Assembly: GCA_003265685.1 (NCBI GenBank)
Contig: QJOU01000029.1
Coordinates: 1 to 64,000, forward strand
Source: Piscinibacter caeni
GTDB lineage: Bacteria; Pseudomonadota; Gammaproteobacteria; Burkholderiales; Burkholderiaceae_C
Direction: 5' to 3'
DNA: 64,000 bases
Shown here: in pieces, positions 1 through 10,034 of the stretch
Numbering within the stretch: position 1 is the stretch's first letter
Layout of the letters: each line of letters opens with the position of its first letter
The notes under the pieces: generated by a model
Seen by the model: the letters and a program-made list of their open reading frames with translations, nothing else
Databases searched by the model: none
Told to the model about the DNA's origin: nothing
Program-made: the position numbers and the translations under genes

Positions 1-112
1 CCACCGGGGCGGCCGGCGCCGGCGCCGGTGCCGGCGGCGGCGGCGAGGCGCAGCCGGCCAGCCCGGCACCGATGACGAGTCCGAGCGCGGCGCGCCGATC
101 AATGCAGTGCAC
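1..112 (-). CDS. Partial lipoprotein (candidate), cut by the window start
   Basis: A short minus-strand reading frame opens with GTG at 112, inside the last codons of uvrC, and runs off the window. It reads as a basic start (residues HCIDRR), a hydrophobic stretch ([12 protein letters not shown]) and a lipobox LAGC at about residues 18-21, followed by [14 protein letters not shown]. That is the layout of a signal-peptidase-II lipoprotein with a Pro/Ala linker. The frame overlaps the uvrC stop by 14 bases, which suggests translational coupling. Only about 37 codons are visible, so the mature protein is unknown. Low-complexity GC-rich sequence could mimic this pattern. Confidence 0.4.
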   Translation of the reverse strand, partial: MHCIDRRAALGLVIGAGLAGCASPPPPAPAPAPAAPV

Positions 113-1991
113 GATAGATTTCCTCCGCCAGTTCCTTCGAGATGCCGTCGACGCTGGCCAGATCGTCGACGCTCGCATGTCCCACCCCGCGCACCCCGCC
201 GAAGCGCTGCAGCAGCTTGGCGCGCTTGCGCGGGCCCACGCCGGGGATGTCCTCCAGCCGGCTGCCGCCGGTGCGCACGCTGGCGCGCCTGGCCCGCATG
301 CCGGTGATCGCGAAGCGGTGCGCCTCGTCGCGGATCTGCGCCACCAGCATCAGCGCGGCCGATTCGCGGCCGAGGTAGACCTTGGGCCGGCCATCGGCGA
401 AGACCAGTTCCTCCAGGCCGACCTTGCGGCCCTCGCCCTTCTCGACGCCGACGATTAGCCCGAGGTCGAGGCCGAGTTCCTCGAACACCTCGCGTGCCAT
501 CGCGACCTGGCCGCGCCCGCCGTCCACCAGCACCAGGTCGGGCAGCCGCGCGTGGCCGCCGGCGGCGCCTTCGGCCAGCTTGGCGTAACGCCGCGTCAGC
601 ACCTGCCGCATCGCGGCGTAGTCGTCGCCGCCGGTGATGCCCTCGATGTTGAAGCGTCGGTACTGGGAACTCTGCATGCGGTGGTTCTCGAACACGACGC
701 ACGATGCCTGGGTGGCCTCGCCGGCGGTGTGACTGATGTCGAAACACTCGATGCGAAAGGTGTCGAGGTCCTGCACGGCGAGGTCCAAAGCGTCGACCAG
801 TGCACGGGTGCGCTCGCGCTGCGAGCCTTCCTCGGCCAGCAGCTGGGCCAGCTTCAGGCGTGCGCCCTCCTCGCACATGTCGAGCCAGGCGCGGCGCTGG
901 CCGCGCGGCTGGTGCTGCGCGCCCACCCTGCCGCCGCCGGCCGCGGACAGCACCTCCAGCAGCGCCGGGTCGACCGCATGGCTGGTGATCAGCAGCGGCG
1001 GCGCGGCCCCGTCGAGGTAGTGCTGTGCGATGAAGGCCTCGAGCACCTGCACCTCGGGCGGACGCTCCTCGCCCAACTCGGCCGCGGCATCGACGTGCGC
1101 CGGGAAGTAGGGCCGGTCGCCGAGGTGGCGGCCGCCGCGCACCATCGCCAGGTTGACGCAGGCGCGGCCGCCTTCCACGCGGGCGGCCAGGATGTCGGCG
1201 TCCTTGGTCGTCACGCCGCTGTTGTCCTCCACCGCCTGGCGGTGCAGCACGCGCGAGAGCGCGCCGATCTGGTCGCGGATCTCGGCCGCCTTCTCGTACT
1301 GCAGCGCCTCGGCGCGCGCCATCATCTGCGCCTGCAGCGCGTCCATCACCTCGTGCTCGCCGCCGCGCAGGAAGCGCTCGGCGTTGGCCACGTCGCGCGC
1401 GTAGTCGTCCGCGTCGATCAGGTGCACGCAGGGCCCCGAGCAGCGCTTGATCTGGTAGAGCAGGCAGGGCCGTGTGCGGTTCGTGAACACGGTGTCCTCG
1501 CAGGTGCGCAGCCGGAACACCTTCTGCAGCAGCTGGATCGACTCCTTCACCGCCCAGGCGCTCGGGTACGGGCCGAAGTAGCGGTGCTTCTGGTCCACCG
1601 CCCCGCGGTAATAGGCGATGCGCGGAAAGCGGTGCGAGACGATCTTCAGGTACGGGTAGCTCTTGTCGTCGCGGAACAGGATGTTGTAGCGCGGCTGCAG
1701 CGTCTTGATCAGGTTGTTCTCGAGCAGCAGCGCCTCGGCCTCGGTGCGCACCACCGTGGTCTCGAGCCGCGCGATCTTCTCCACCATCAGGCCGATGCGC
1801 GCGTCGGCATGGGTCTTGTGGAAGTAGCTCGATACACGCTTCTTCAGGTCGCGCGCCTTGCCCACGTACAGCACCTGGCCGGCCGCGTCGAAGTAGCGGT
1901 AGACGCCCGGCCGCGACGGCAGCGCGGCCACCTCCTCGAGCAGGCGCTGGCGCGTGTCGGCGGCGGGCGGGTCGACCGGGAGTTCGTCCAT
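99..1991 (-). CDS. uvrC: UvrABC system protein C (excinuclease subunit C)
   Basis: This is the nuclease subunit of nucleotide excision repair; it incises DNA on both sides of the lesion held by UvrB. The 630-residue product starts with the GIY-YIG nuclease domain (SRPGVYRYF then [13 protein letters not shown], about residues 26-55). It continues with the cysteine cluster [13 protein letters not shown], a UvrB-binding UVR motif (about residue 210), the RNase H-like C-terminal nuclease ([18 protein letters not shown]) and a helix-hairpin-helix ([16 protein letters not shown]). It is slightly longer than the usual 600-610 residues because of loops near residues 300-370. It is divergent from earP, with only 34 bases between the starts. 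A candidate lipoprotein start overlaps its 3' end. Confidence 0.97.
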   Translation of the reverse strand: MDELPVDPPAADTRQRLLEEVAALPSRPGVYRYFDAAGQVLYVGKARDLKKRVSSYFHKTHADARIGLMVEKIARLETTVVRTEAEALLLENNLIKTLQPRYNILFRDDKSYPYLKIVSHRFPRIAYYRGAVDQKHRYFGPYPSAWAVKESIQLLQKVFRLRTCEDTVFTNRTRPCLLYQIKRCSGPCVHLIDADDYARDVANAERFLRGGEHEVMDALQAQMMARAEALQYEKAAEIRDQIGALSRVLHRQAVEDNSGVTTKDADILAARVEGGRACVNLAMVRGGRHLGDRPYFPAHVDAAAELGEERPPEVQVLEAFIAQHYLDGAAPPLLITSHAVDPALLEVLSAAGGGRVGAQHQPRGQRRAWLDMCEEGARLKLAQLLAEEGSQRERTRALVDALDLAVQDLDTFRIECFDISHTAGEATQASCVVFENHRMQSSQYRRFNIEGITGGDDYAAMRQVLTRRYAKLAEGAAGGHARLPDLVLVDGGRGQVAMAREVFEELGLDLGLIVGVEKGEGRKVGLEELVFADGRPKVYLGRESAALMLVAQIRDEAHRFAITGMRARRASVRTGGSRLEDIPGVGPRKRAKLLQRFGGVRGVGHASVDDLASVDGISKELAEEIYRALH

Positions 1992-2025
1992 CGGCGCGGA
2001 TTATCGAGCCGGGATAATCGGCCGC

Positions 2026-3057
2026 ATGCTGTGGGATCTGTTCTGCCGCGTGGTCGACAACCATGGCGACCTCGGCGTCTGCTGGCGCCTGGCGGCCGAC
2101 CTGGCCGGGCGCGGTGAAACCGTGCGGCTGTGGGTCGACGACGCCGCTGCGCTGGCCTGGATGGCGCCGCAGGGCGCGCCCGGCGTGCAGGTGCGGCACT
2201 GGAACGACGCGCAGGCACAGCCCCTCCCCGGCGACGCGGTCGTCGAGGCCTTCGGCTGCGAGCTGCCCGAGCCCTTCGTCGCCACGATGGCGGCAAGATG
2301 CCCTGCGCCAGTGTGGATCAACCTCGAGTACCTGAGCGCCGAAGCCTACGTGGAGCGCTCGCACCGCCTGCCCTCGCCGCAGCGCAACGGGCTGACGAAA
2401 TGGTTCTTCTACCCGGGCTTCACGCCGGCCACCGGCGGGCTGCTGCGCGAGCCCGGCCGGCTCGAACGCCAGGCCGGCTTCGACGGCGACGCCTGGCTGG
2501 CCGGCCGCGGCTGGCCGCGTGCGCCCGGCGAGCGGGTCCTCAGCCTGTTCTGCTACGACGGTGCCCCCTTGCCGGCGCTGATCGAGGCGCTGGCCGACCG
2601 CCCCACCCTGCTGCTGGCCTGCCCCGGCCCGGCCACGGCGCAGTTGCAGGGCCTTCGACGCGATGGGGCGCTGCGTAACATCAACCTGCCCTGGCTGACG
2701 CAGGCCGACTACGACCGGCTGCTGTGGAGTTGCGACCTGAACCTGGTGCGCGGCGAGGATTCGTTCGTGCGCGCCCAGTGGGCCGGGCGGCCGTTCGTCT
2801 GGCATATCTATCCGCAGCATGACGGCGCGCACCGCGCCAAGCTGGCCGCCTTCCTCGATCGCTTCCTGGCCGGCGCCGACACGGCCCTGGCCGACGGCTG
2901 CCGGGCGCTGCACGCCGCGTGGAACGAGGGCGCCTCGCGCCTCGTGCTGCCCGAACCGGGCGGCTGGTGCGCCCAGGCCTTGCGCTGGCGCAATGGCCTG
3001 CTCGCGCAGGACGACCTGACGAGCCAGCTTGTCCGGTTCGTGGCCGAAAAACGCTAG
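2026..3057 (+). CDS. earP: EF-P arginine rhamnosyltransferase EarP
   Basis: The enzyme transfers rhamnose from dTDP-rhamnose to Arg32 of elongation factor P, a modification needed to rescue ribosomes on polyproline stretches. The 343-residue GT-B type product opens with [22 protein letters not shown], the conserved EarP donor/acceptor region. It carries the C-terminal nucleotide-sugar signature [18 protein letters not shown]. The start at 2026 is chosen because homologues begin at this MLWD/FCxVxDNxGD block; an in-frame upstream extension to 1954 would run into uvrC. The substrate gene efp follows 83 bases downstream on the same strand, which is the standard pairing. Confidence 0.95.
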   Translation: MLWDLFCRVVDNHGDLGVCWRLAADLAGRGETVRLWVDDAAALAWMAPQGAPGVQVRHWNDAQAQPLPGDAVVEAFGCELPEPFVATMAARCPAPVWINLEYLSAEAYVERSHRLPSPQRNGLTKWFFYPGFTPATGGLLREPGRLERQAGFDGDAWLAGRGWPRAPGERVLSLFCYDGAPLPALIEALADRPTLLLACPGPATAQLQGLRRDGALRNINLPWLTQADYDRLLWSCDLNLVRGEDSFVRAQWAGRPFVWHIYPQHDGAHRAKLAAFLDRFLAGADTALADGCRALHAAWNEGASRLVLPEPGGWCAQALRWRNGLLAQDDLTSQLVRFVAEKR

Positions 3058-3140
3058 AATTGCGGGCTTTGCGCGGGCTGGCCCACGAGCGCCATCGGGA
3101 CCCGACGCCGCCTCGCTCCACGGGTAAAACGGAAGTCACC

Positions 3141-3695
3141 ATGAAGATCGCACAGGAAATCCGCGCCGGCAACGTGATCATGCAGGGCAAGGACCCGATG
3201 GTCGTGCTCAAGACCGAGTACAGCCGCGGCGGCCGCAACGCCGCCACGGTGCGCATGAAGCTGAAGAACCTGCTCAACAGCTCGGGCACGGAAGTCGTCT
3301 TCAAGGCCGACGACAAGATGGACCAGATCGTGCTCGACAAGAAGGAGTGCACCTACTCCTACTTCGCCGACCCGATGTACGTGTTCATGGACGCCGACTA
3401 CAACCAGTTCGAGGTCGAGGCCGAGAACATGGGCGACGCCATCAGCTACCTGGAAGACGGCATGCCCGTCGAGGTGGTGTTCTACGACGGCAAGGCGATC
3501 TCGGTCGAACTGCCCACCAGCGTGGTGCGCGAGATCGAGACCGAACCCGCCGTCAAGGGCGACACCTCCGGCAAGGTGATGAAGCCGGCGCGCCTGGTCG
3601 GCACCGGCTTCGAGATCTCGGTGCCGCTGTTCGTCGAGAACGGCGACAAGGTCGAGATCGACACCCGCACGCACGAGTACCGCAAGCGCGTATAA
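3141..3695 (+). CDS. efp: Elongation factor P, arginine-rhamnosylated type
   Basis: EF-P binds between the P and E sites of stalled ribosomes and stimulates peptide bond formation at consecutive prolines. The product has the standard length of 184 residues: an N-terminal KOW-like domain followed by two OB domains, ending HEYRKRV. The loop [11 protein letters not shown] places an arginine exactly at residue 32. This matches the EarP-modified subclass, whereas lysyl-lysine types carry Lys34. A -10-like TAGAAT lies at 3055-3060 over the earP stop, so efp may have its own promoter besides read-through from earP. A strong intrinsic terminator follows at 3719. Confidence 0.98.
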   Translation: MKIAQEIRAGNVIMQGKDPMVVLKTEYSRGGRNAATVRMKLKNLLNSSGTEVVFKADDKMDQIVLDKKECTYSYFADPMYVFMDADYNQFEVEAENMGDAISYLEDGMPVEVVFYDGKAISVELPTSVVREIETEPAVKGDTSGKVMKPARLVGTGFEISVPLFVENGDKVEIDTRTHEYRKRV

Positions 3696-3718
3696 CGCCG
3701 CAGCGCGGGCCACGACAG

Positions 3719-3745
3719 GGCGCCCCGACGGGCGCCATTTTTTTT
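3719..3745 (+). terminator. Rho-independent terminator after efp
   Basis: A perfect 7-bp stem (GGCGCCC / GGGCGCC) with a 4-base loop is followed by A and eight T residues. It lies 23 bases after the efp stop and 20 bases before the next start, so it should end the earP-efp transcript. Confidence 0.9.
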
Positions 3746-3764
3746 GCCCGCACCACCGCCGACC

Positions 3765-4688
3765 ATGCCGTTCGACTTCGCCGCCGTCGCCGTACCGTTT
3801 CGCATGCAGCCGGGCCTGCGGCGCCTGGCGCCGGGCGCCGCGCAGCTCACGCCCAACCGGCCCGGCGACCCGGCGCTGGCGGCCAAGCTGCAGGTGCTGC
3901 AGCAGCATGCGGACGAGGCGCTGCTGCAGGTGCACGGCTTCGACGCGGCGCCGATGCTGGCGCGGCTCGAAGCGCATGCCGCACAGGAGCATCCGCAGGC
4001 CCTGGTGTGCAGCACGCACGAGCTGGCGGCGCCGCTGCTGGGCTGGTCGCTGCACGGCGAGTCGGTGCAGGGCGACGGCGATCCGGCCGTCGGCGCGGTG
4101 CTGCGCTCGCTCGCCCCGCCCTGGCGCCGCCCCGGCCTGCTGGCGCTGGCGTTTGCGGAGGACTTCGCGATCCTCGACGGCACCGACGCCACCATTCCCT
4201 GGCTCGCGGTCTGCCTGCCCTCGCACTGGTCGCCGCGGCAGAAGGTCGGCCGACATTTCGCCGAAGTGCATGCACCGGTGGCCGACAACCGCGTGCTGCT
4301 GGCCGCCAGCGACCATCTGGCCCGCCTCGTGACCGGCGCGCAGCGCTGGGAGCGCTTCGTCTGGACCATCTCGCCCGACGGTGCGCTCGACCACCACCCC
4401 GCGCGCACGGCGCTGCCACCCTGGCCGGCGCAAGCCGATGCCGCGGCGCTGGCCGCGCGGGCCTGGTTCCGCACCGAACGGCAGACCTTCATCCCAGCGC
4501 CCGAGCTCGAGCAGGCGGTGTTCACGATCCATGTCGAGGCGCGTCCGCTGGCCGAGGCGATCACCACGCCCGAACGGGCCGCCAGCCTGCACGACGCGAT
4601 CGCCAGCATGAGCACGGCGGTGCTGGCCTACCGCGGCCTGACCGACGCGCGCGATCGACTGCTCGCCTGGCTCGCGGCACGCCGATGA
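3765..4688 (+). CDS. DUF3445 haem-dependent oxidative N-demethylase-like protein
   Basis: The 307-residue soluble product matches DUF3445, which includes haem-binding subunits of dimethylamine-type oxidative N-demethylases. Family blocks seen are EDFAILDGTD, CLPSHWSPRQKVGRHFAEVHAPV, RWERFVWTI, and RTERQTFIPAPELEQAVFTIHVEARPL. The start at 3765 follows the efp terminator; seven upstream in-frame codons would lie in the terminator tail and are excluded. It overlaps mnmC by ATGA, so the two are likely co-translated. The usual ferredoxin and flavin partner subunits of methylamine demethylases are not nearby, so the natural substrate is unknown. Confidence 0.8.
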   Translation: MPFDFAAVAVPFRMQPGLRRLAPGAAQLTPNRPGDPALAAKLQVLQQHADEALLQVHGFDAAPMLARLEAHAAQEHPQALVCSTHELAAPLLGWSLHGESVQGDGDPAVGAVLRSLAPPWRRPGLLALAFAEDFAILDGTDATIPWLAVCLPSHWSPRQKVGRHFAEVHAPVADNRVLLAASDHLARLVTGAQRWERFVWTISPDGALDHHPARTALPPWPAQADAAALAARAWFRTERQTFIPAPELEQAVFTIHVEARPLAEAITTPERAASLHDAIASMSTAVLAYRGLTDARDRLLAWLAARR

Positions 4689-6655
4689 AGTCGCGGCCGC
4701 TGCAGCCCGCCGCTCCGGCCACGGACCCCCAGGGACTGCCCTTCTCGCCCGAGCACGGCGACGTCTACCACCCGCGCGGCGGTGCGCTGGCCCAGGCGCG
4801 CCACGTGTTCCTGGCCGGCAACGGCCTGCCGCAGCGCTGGCAGGGGCGCGAGCGCTTCGTCGTGCTCGAGACCGGCTTCGGCCTCGGCAACAACTTCCTC
4901 GCCCTGTGGCAGGCCTGGCGCAGCGACCCGGCGCACTGCGGGCACCTGCACCTCGTCTCGATCGAGAAGCACCCGCTGCCGCGTGACGCGCTGGCCGCGC
5001 TGCCGCGCGCGGCCGAGCTGGCCGGCCTGGCGACGCAGTTGCAGGCCGCTTGGCCGCCGCTGGTGCACGGCCTGCACCGGCTCGCCTTCGAGGGCGGGCG
5101 GGTCGAGCTGCTGCTGGCATTCGGCGACGTGCAGGACTGGCTGCCCGAACTCGTGCTGCAGGTCGACGCGGTGTTCCTCGACGGCTTCGCCCCGGCGCGC
5201 AACCCGGTGATGTGGACACCCGAGCTGATGCAGCAGATCGCGCGACGCTGCCGCGTCGGCGCGACCGCGGCCACCTGGTCGGCGGCGCGGCCGGTGCGCG
5301 AGGCGCTGGCCGCGGCCGGCTTCGCAGTCGAGCGCGGCGACGGCATCGGCGGCAAGCGCGACATCACGCGGGCGGTCTACGCGCCGGTCCATGTCGAGAC
5401 GCGGGTGCCGCCGGGCCGCCCAGCCCCGCGGGCGGTGCCGCACGAGGCCGTGATCGTCGGCGGCGGGCTGGCCGGCTGTGCCGCCGCCTGGGCGCTGGCG
5501 CAGCACGGCTGGCGCAGCACGGTGCTGGACCGGCACGCCGCGCCGGCCAGTGAAGGCTCGGGCAATCCGGCCGGCCTGTTCCACGGCACGCTGCATGGCG
5601 AGGACGGAGTGCATGCGCGCTGGAACCGCGCTGCCGCGCTGGAGGCGCAGCGGGCCGTGGCCCACGCGATTGCGACGCAGGGCGTGCCGGGTTCGGCGCA
5701 GGGCCTGCTGCGGCTCGAGACAACGCTCGCCCCGGCCGAGATGCAGGCGCTGCTCGACGCCCAGGGGCTGCCGGCCGACTATGTGCAAGTGCTCGACCGC
5801 GCGCAGGCGGCGGCGCGCGCCGGCCTCGACCTGCCGGCCGCGGCGTGGTTCTATCCCGGCGGCGGCTGGGTCGCGCCGGCGCGTTTCGCCGCCGCCTTGC
5901 TCGCGCAGGCGGGTGCGGCGGTCCGCTGGCGCGGCGGCGTCGCCGTCGACCGCCTCGAGCACGACGGCACCCGCTGGCGCCTGCGGGACGCAAGCGGCGC
6001 GACGCTCGCCGAAAGCGCCACGGTGGTGCTCGCCAACGCGCACGACGCATTGCGCCTGGCCGGCAGCAAGCACATCGCGCTCGACTCGCTGCGCGGCCAG
6101 ATCTCCGGACTCGACCCCGCGCGCCTGCCCGAGGAGGCTCGTGTCGCGCCGAAGCTGCCGGTCTCGGGCCACGGCTACGTGCTGCCGGCACTCGACGGCC
6201 GGCTCTGGTTCGGCGCCACCGCGCAGCGCGACGACCCGGAGCCCGCGCTGCGCGAGGCCGACCACCGGCACAACCTCGCGCAACTTCAGCTGCTCAGCGG
6301 CCGGCCTCTGCCGACCGATGCCGCCGCGTGCACGGGGCGCGTGGGCTGGCGCTGCTCGGCGCCCGACCGGCTGCCGCTGATCGGCGCCTGGCCGGACGAA
6401 TCGCTCGGGCTCGGCCCGCTGCAACCGCGCGCCGTGCCGCGCCTGCCGGGCCTGTTCGCCTTCACCGCGCTCGGCTCGCGCGGCCTCACCTGGGCGGCGC
6501 TCGGCGCCCGCGTGCTGGCCGGCTGGGTGTGCGGCAGCCCGGCACCGGTGGAGGCCAGCCTGCTCGACGCCGTCGACCCGGCGCGCTTCCTGGCGCGCGC
6601 GGCACGGCGTGAACGGTCGCTCAGTTCCCGTCGGGCTGGGCCGGGGCCGGGCTAG
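4685..6655 (+). CDS. mnmC: Bifunctional tRNA mnm5s2U biosynthesis protein MnmC
   Basis: MnmC finishes the wobble uridine 5-methylaminomethyl-2-thiouridine in tRNA. The FAD domain removes the carboxymethyl group and the SAM domain methylates the resulting amine. The 656-residue product has the methyltransferase first (ETGFGLGNNFLALWQAWR, then VFLDGFAPARNPVMWT), and then a Rossmann FAD oxidase beginning VIVGGGLAGCAAAWALAQHG around residue 255. It ends with the typical FTALGSRGLTWA block. The start ATG is embedded in ATGA overlapping the DUF3445 gene. Its last 35 bases overlap the 3' end of a small convergent gene. Confidence 0.96.
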   Translation: MKSRPLQPAAPATDPQGLPFSPEHGDVYHPRGGALAQARHVFLAGNGLPQRWQGRERFVVLETGFGLGNNFLALWQAWRSDPAHCGHLHLVSIEKHPLPRDALAALPRAAELAGLATQLQAAWPPLVHGLHRLAFEGGRVELLLAFGDVQDWLPELVLQVDAVFLDGFAPARNPVMWTPELMQQIARRCRVGATAATWSAARPVREALAAAGFAVERGDGIGGKRDITRAVYAPVHVETRVPPGRPAPRAVPHEAVIVGGGLAGCAAAWALAQHGWRSTVLDRHAAPASEGSGNPAGLFHGTLHGEDGVHARWNRAAALEAQRAVAHAIATQGVPGSAQGLLRLETTLAPAEMQALLDAQGLPADYVQVLDRAQAAARAGLDLPAAAWFYPGGGWVAPARFAAALLAQAGAAVRWRGGVAVDRLEHDGTRWRLRDASGATLAESATVVLANAHDALRLAGSKHIALDSLRGQISGLDPARLPEEARVAPKLPVSGHGYVLPALDGRLWFGATAQRDDPEPALREADHRHNLAQLQLLSGRPLPTDAAACTGRVGWRCSAPDRLPLIGAWPDESLGLGPLQPRAVPRLPGLFAFTALGSRGLTWAALGARVLAGWVCGSPAPVEASLLDAVDPARFLARAARRERSLSSRRAGPGPG

Positions 6656-6809
6656 CGCTCGGCGCGTCGGGCTCGTCGCCGCCGGCAGCGGCTTCGGTGC
6701 CGCCCGGGCCGGGCTTGCGTCCGGCCTTCTCGCGCGCCTTCTCCTCCTTCTTCTGCTTCTTGGCCAGCTCGCGCTGGCGCTTCTCGTAGGCGTAATTGGG
6801 CTTGGCCAT
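6621..6809 (-). CDS. Small conserved basic hypothetical protein
   Basis: A 62-residue cytoplasmic protein beginning MAKPNYAYEKRQRELAKKQKKEEKA. The charged lysine-rich helix is followed by an acidic, Pro/Ala-rich tail. Small proteins with the MAKPNYxxEKRQREL start occur widely in Betaproteobacteria, with no established role known to me. The N-terminal conservation and the clear ATG support it as real despite its 35-base overlap with the end of mnmC. The helix could bind RNA or a partner, but nothing in the sequence proves it. Confidence 0.7.
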   Translation of the reverse strand: MAKPNYAYEKRQRELAKKQKKEEKAREKAGRKPGPGGTEAAAGGDEPDAPSASPAPAQPDGN

Positions 6810-6880
6810 GTACCGTTTCGTCCTTTTGTCGCGGCAGGGCCGCCATCGACCCCGAGATTACGCGCTTTCCGGGCCTCTGG

Positions 6881-7540
6881 TCAGAAGTTGAGCGTGCGCA
6901 CGCCGGCCGGCGTGCCGAGCAGGCAGGTGCCGGCACGGTGACGCGCGAAGATGCCCACGGTCACCACACCGGGCCACTGGTTGATTTCCTGCTCCATCCC
7001 GAGCGGGTCGGCGATCGCCAGGCCGCGCACGTCGAGGATGCAGCAGCCGTTGTCGGTCAGCACGCCTGCGCGCAGCACCGCGTCGCCGCCGATCGCCGCG
7101 AAGCGGCGCGCCACCTGCGCCGTGGCCATCGGGATCACCTCCACCGGCAGCGGGAAGCGGCCGAGCGTGTGAACCAGCTTGGATTCGTCGGCGATGCAGA
7201 CGAAGCGATCCGCCAGGTCGGCGACGATCTTCTCGCGCGTCAGCGCCGCGCCGCCGCCCTTGATCATGAAGCCGCGGTGGTCGATCTCGTCGGCGCCGTC
7301 CACGTAGACCGGCACGCGCTCGACGCTGTTGCTGTCCAGCACCGCGATGCCGTGCGCCTGCAGGCGCTGGGTGCTCTTCTCGCTGCTGGAGATCGCCCCG
7401 GCGATGTGCTCCTTCAGGGTGGCCAGCGCGTCGATGAAGCAGTTCACCGTCGAGCCGGTGCCCACGCCCACCACGGTGCCGGGTTGCACATAGGCCAGTG
7501 CGGCCTGGCCGACGAGGGCCTTGAGTTCGTCCTGGGTCAT
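6881..7540 (-). CDS. rpiA: Ribose-5-phosphate isomerase A
   Basis: The enzyme interconverts ribose 5-phosphate and ribulose 5-phosphate in the pentose phosphate pathway. The 219-residue product (normal length) shows the phosphate loop [17 protein letters not shown] (about residues 23-39), the DGADEID active-site block and the [12 protein letters not shown] lysine/glutamate motif. The start at MTQDELK is preferred over an upstream in-frame ATG at 7588 because family members begin at this helix. It is divergent from pyrD, with 59 bases between the starts. Confidence 0.96.
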   Translation of the reverse strand: MTQDELKALVGQAALAYVQPGTVVGVGTGSTVNCFIDALATLKEHIAGAISSSEKSTQRLQAHGIAVLDSNSVERVPVYVDGADEIDHRGFMIKGGGAALTREKIVADLADRFVCIADESKLVHTLGRFPLPVEVIPMATAQVARRFAAIGGDAVLRAGVLTDNGCCILDVRGLAIADPLGMEQEINQWPGVVTVGIFARHRAGTCLLGTPAGVRTLNF

Positions 7541-7599
7541 GGCTGCGGGCACAAGGCAATGGTTTGAGAGAATCCGGCGATTATCCAAGAGCCTCCTGC

Positions 7600-8637
7600 A
7601 TGGCCCTGCTGCCCTACGCCCTCGCCCGCCCGTTCCTCTTCGGCCTCGACCCCGAGCAGGCCCACGACCTCACCCTCGCCACCCTCGCGCGCCTGCAGCA
7701 CACGCCGCTGCGCTGCGGCTTCGCGCAGGAGCGCGTGGACGACCCGGTGACGCTGGCCGGGCTGCGCTTCCCGAACCGCATCGGCCTGGCCGCCGGGCTG
7801 GACAAGAACGGCCGCTGCATCGACGCCTTCGGCGCGATGGGCTTCGGCTTCGTCGAGGTCGGCACCGTCACGCCGAAGGCGCAGCCGGGCAACCCGAAGC
7901 CGCGCATGTTCCGCCTGCCCGAAGCCAACGCGCTGATCAACCGGCTCGGCTTCAACAACGACGGGCTCGAGGCCTTCCTCGCCAACGTGCGGCGGGCACG
8001 CTTCCGCAGCGGCGGCGGCATCCTCGGCCTGAACATCGGCAAGAACGCGGCCACGCCGATCGAACGCGCGGCCGACGACTACCTCGCCTGCCTGGACGGG
8101 GTCTACCCGCATGCCGACTACGTGACGGTCAACATCTCGAGCCCGAACACGAAGAACCTGCGCGAGCTGCAGGGCGATGCGGCACTCGATGCGCTGCTCG
8201 GCGCGATCCGCACCCGGCGCGAGCAGCTGGCCGCGATGCACGCCCGCCGCGTGCCGGTGTTCGTGAAGATCGCCCCCGACCTCGACGAGGCGCAGGTGCA
8301 GGTGATCGCCGCCACGCTGCAGAAGAACGGCATCGACGGCGTGATCGCGACGAACACGACGATCGCGCGCGACGCGGTGAAGCACCTGCCGCACGGCGAG
8401 GAGGCCGGCGGGCTGTCCGGCGCGCCGGTGTTCGAGGCCAGCAACCGGGTGATCCGCCTGCTGCGTGCGGCGCTCGGGCCGTGCTACCCGATCATCGGCG
8501 TGGGCGGCGTGATGAGCGGTGCCGACGCGCGCGCCAAGCGCGACGCCGGCGCCGACCTGGTGCAGCTCTACACCGGCTTCATCTACCGCGGACCGCCGCT
8601 CGTGCCGGAGGCGGCCCGGGCCCTGCAGGGCCGCTGA
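7600..8637 (+). CDS. pyrD: Dihydroorotate dehydrogenase (quinone), class 2
   Basis: The enzyme oxidises dihydroorotate to orotate with ubiquinone in pyrimidine synthesis, at the inner face of the membrane. The 345-residue product has the N-terminal amphipathic helices typical of class 2 ([17 protein letters not shown]). FMN and substrate motifs follow: [10 protein letters not shown] (about 62-71), RLGFNN, and NISSPNT (about 178-184), whose serine is the catalytic base. The FMN phosphate region is [10 protein letters not shown], and the end is [10 protein letters not shown]. The start at 7600 is chosen by homology; 12 extra in-frame codons lie upstream. Confidence 0.97.
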   Translation: MALLPYALARPFLFGLDPEQAHDLTLATLARLQHTPLRCGFAQERVDDPVTLAGLRFPNRIGLAAGLDKNGRCIDAFGAMGFGFVEVGTVTPKAQPGNPKPRMFRLPEANALINRLGFNNDGLEAFLANVRRARFRSGGGILGLNIGKNAATPIERAADDYLACLDGVYPHADYVTVNISSPNTKNLRELQGDAALDALLGAIRTRREQLAAMHARRVPVFVKIAPDLDEAQVQVIAATLQKNGIDGVIATNTTIARDAVKHLPHGEEAGGLSGAPVFEASNRVIRLLRAALGPCYPIIGVGGVMSGADARAKRDAGADLVQLYTGFIYRGPPLVPEAARALQGR

Positions 8638-8643
8638 GCCGGC

Positions 8644-9282
8644 CTATTGCAGCGGCACGCCCGTCTTCGCCTGCACCTCGTCGCGCGTCACGCCCGGGGC
8701 AAGCTCGACGAGCTTCAGGCCGTGCGGCGTCACGTCGAGCACGCACAGGTCGGTGATGATGCGGTCGACCACGCCCACGCCGGTCAGCGGCAGGGTGCAG
8801 TGCGGCAGGATCTTCAGGTCGATGCCGCCGTCCTTCTTCCTGGCCACGTGCTCCATCAGCACGACCACGCTCTTGACGCCGGCCACCAGGTCCATCGCCC
8901 CGCCCATGCCCTTGACCATCTTGCCGGGGATCATCCAGTTGGCCAGGTCGCCCTTCTCGCTGACCTGCATCGCGCCGAGGATCGACAGGTTGATCTTGCC
9001 GCCGCGGATCATCGCGAAGCTGTCGTGGCTGCCGAAGATGCTCGAGCCCGGCAGCGTGGTGACGGTCTGCTTGCCGGCGTTGATCAGGTCGGCGTCGACC
9101 TCGCTGTCGTCCGGGAACGGGCCGATGCCGAGCATGCCGTTCTCGCTCTGCAGCCAGACCTCGATGTCGGGCGAGACGAAGTTGGCCACCAGCGTGGGCA
9201 GCCCGATGCCGAGGTTCACGTAGAAGCCGTCGGCGAGTTCCTGGGCCGCGCGTGCGGCCATCTGGTCGTGGGTCCAGGCCAT
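8644..9282 (-). CDS. scoB: 3-oxoacid (succinyl-CoA:acetoacetate) CoA-transferase, subunit B
   Basis: With subunit A it moves CoA from succinyl-CoA to acetoacetate, activating ketone bodies or PHB-derived acetoacetate. The 212-residue product contains VNLGIGLPT and the catalytic glutamate in the SENGMLG motif (Glu47). The end [15 protein letters not shown] is typical of the family. The chosen start is MAWTHDQM; upstream in-frame sequence belongs to the tail of scoA. One base separates the scoA stop from this start, so both are one operon. Confidence 0.93.
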   Translation of the reverse strand: MAWTHDQMAARAAQELADGFYVNLGIGLPTLVANFVSPDIEVWLQSENGMLGIGPFPDDSEVDADLINAGKQTVTTLPGSSIFGSHDSFAMIRGGKINLSILGAMQVSEKGDLANWMIPGKMVKGMGGAMDLVAGVKSVVVLMEHVARKKDGGIDLKILPHCTLPLTGVGVVDRIITDLCVLDVTPHGLKLVELAPGVTRDEVQAKTGVPLQ

Positions 9283-9283
9283 C

Positions 9284-9994
9284 TCAGACTCCCTTCGGGT
9301 TTTGCTTCGTCGTGCGCTTCTCGATGCGCTTCTCGGGCGTGGCGTTGAGCACCAGGCGGTGCACGTAGATGCCGGGCAGGTGCACCGCATCCGGATCGAA
9401 CGTGCCGGTCTCGACGATCTCCTCGACCTCGGCCACCGTGATGCGCCCGGCCATCGCCGCGGCCGGGTTGAAGTTGCGCGCGGTGCGGCGGAAGACCAGG
9501 TTGCCGCTCTTGTCGGCCTTCCAGGCCTTGACGAGCGACACCTCGGGGTTGAGCGAACGCTCCATCACGTAGACGTGGCCGTCGAACTCGCGCGTCTCCT
9601 TGCCCTCGGCGACGATCGTGCCGACGCCGGTGCGGGTGAAGAAGGCCGGGATGCCGGCGCCGCCGGCGCGCAGTTTCTCGGCCAGCGTGCCCTGCGGCGT
9701 GAACTCGAGCTCGAGCTCGCCGGCCAGGTACTGGCGCTCGAACTCCTTGTTCTCGCCGACGTAGCTCGAGATCATCTTCCTGATCTGGCGCGTCTCGAGC
9801 AGCTTGCCGAGGCCGAAGCCGTCGACGCCCGCATTGTTCGAGATCACCGTCAGGTTCTTCGCGCCGCTGTCGCGCAGCGCGTCGATCAGCGCCTCGGGAA
9901 TGCCGCACAGCCCGAAGCCGCCGACGGCCAGCAGCTGGCCATCGCGCACGATGCCTTCGAGCGCCTTGGCCGCGCTCGGGTAGACCTTGTTCAT
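9284..9994 (-). CDS. scoA: 3-oxoacid (succinyl-CoA:acetoacetate) CoA-transferase, subunit A
   Basis: This is the alpha subunit of the two-gene SCOT type. The 236-residue product has the glycine-rich [13 protein letters not shown] (about 25-37), [12 protein letters not shown] and [23 protein letters not shown], all family signatures. It is the first gene of the scoAB operon. Its start lies 80 bases from the divergent PAS-LuxR gene, and the shared intergenic region carries two TACGTA sites, so that regulator is the likely controller. Confidence 0.94.
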   Translation of the reverse strand: MNKVYPSAAKALEGIVRDGQLLAVGGFGLCGIPEALIDALRDSGAKNLTVISNNAGVDGFGLGKLLETRQIRKMISSYVGENKEFERQYLAGELELEFTPQGTLAEKLRAGGAGIPAFFTRTGVGTIVAEGKETREFDGHVYVMERSLNPEVSLVKAWKADKSGNLVFRRTARNFNPAAAMAGRITVAEVEEIVETGTFDPDAVHLPGIYVHRLVLNATPEKRIEKRTTKQNPKGV

Positions 9995-10034
9995 CCGTGT
10001 GTCTCCTGGATCGGATCAGCGCGGGAGAGTACTA

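Noticed and set aside
552-2117. Long open frame (521 codons) antisense to uvrC
   Set aside because: In GC-rich DNA the strand opposite a real gene stays open. The translated sequence is His/Arg/Val-rich with no family signature, and uvrC is unambiguous.
3054-6424. Several long minus-strand frames opposite efp, DUF3445 and mnmC
   Set aside because: They are antisense shadows; the plus strand carries well-conserved families throughout.
7521-8756. Frame overlapping pyrD as an alternative gene
   Set aside because: Its product is Arg/Ala/Gly-rich and without motifs, while pyrD shows all class 2 DHODH blocks.
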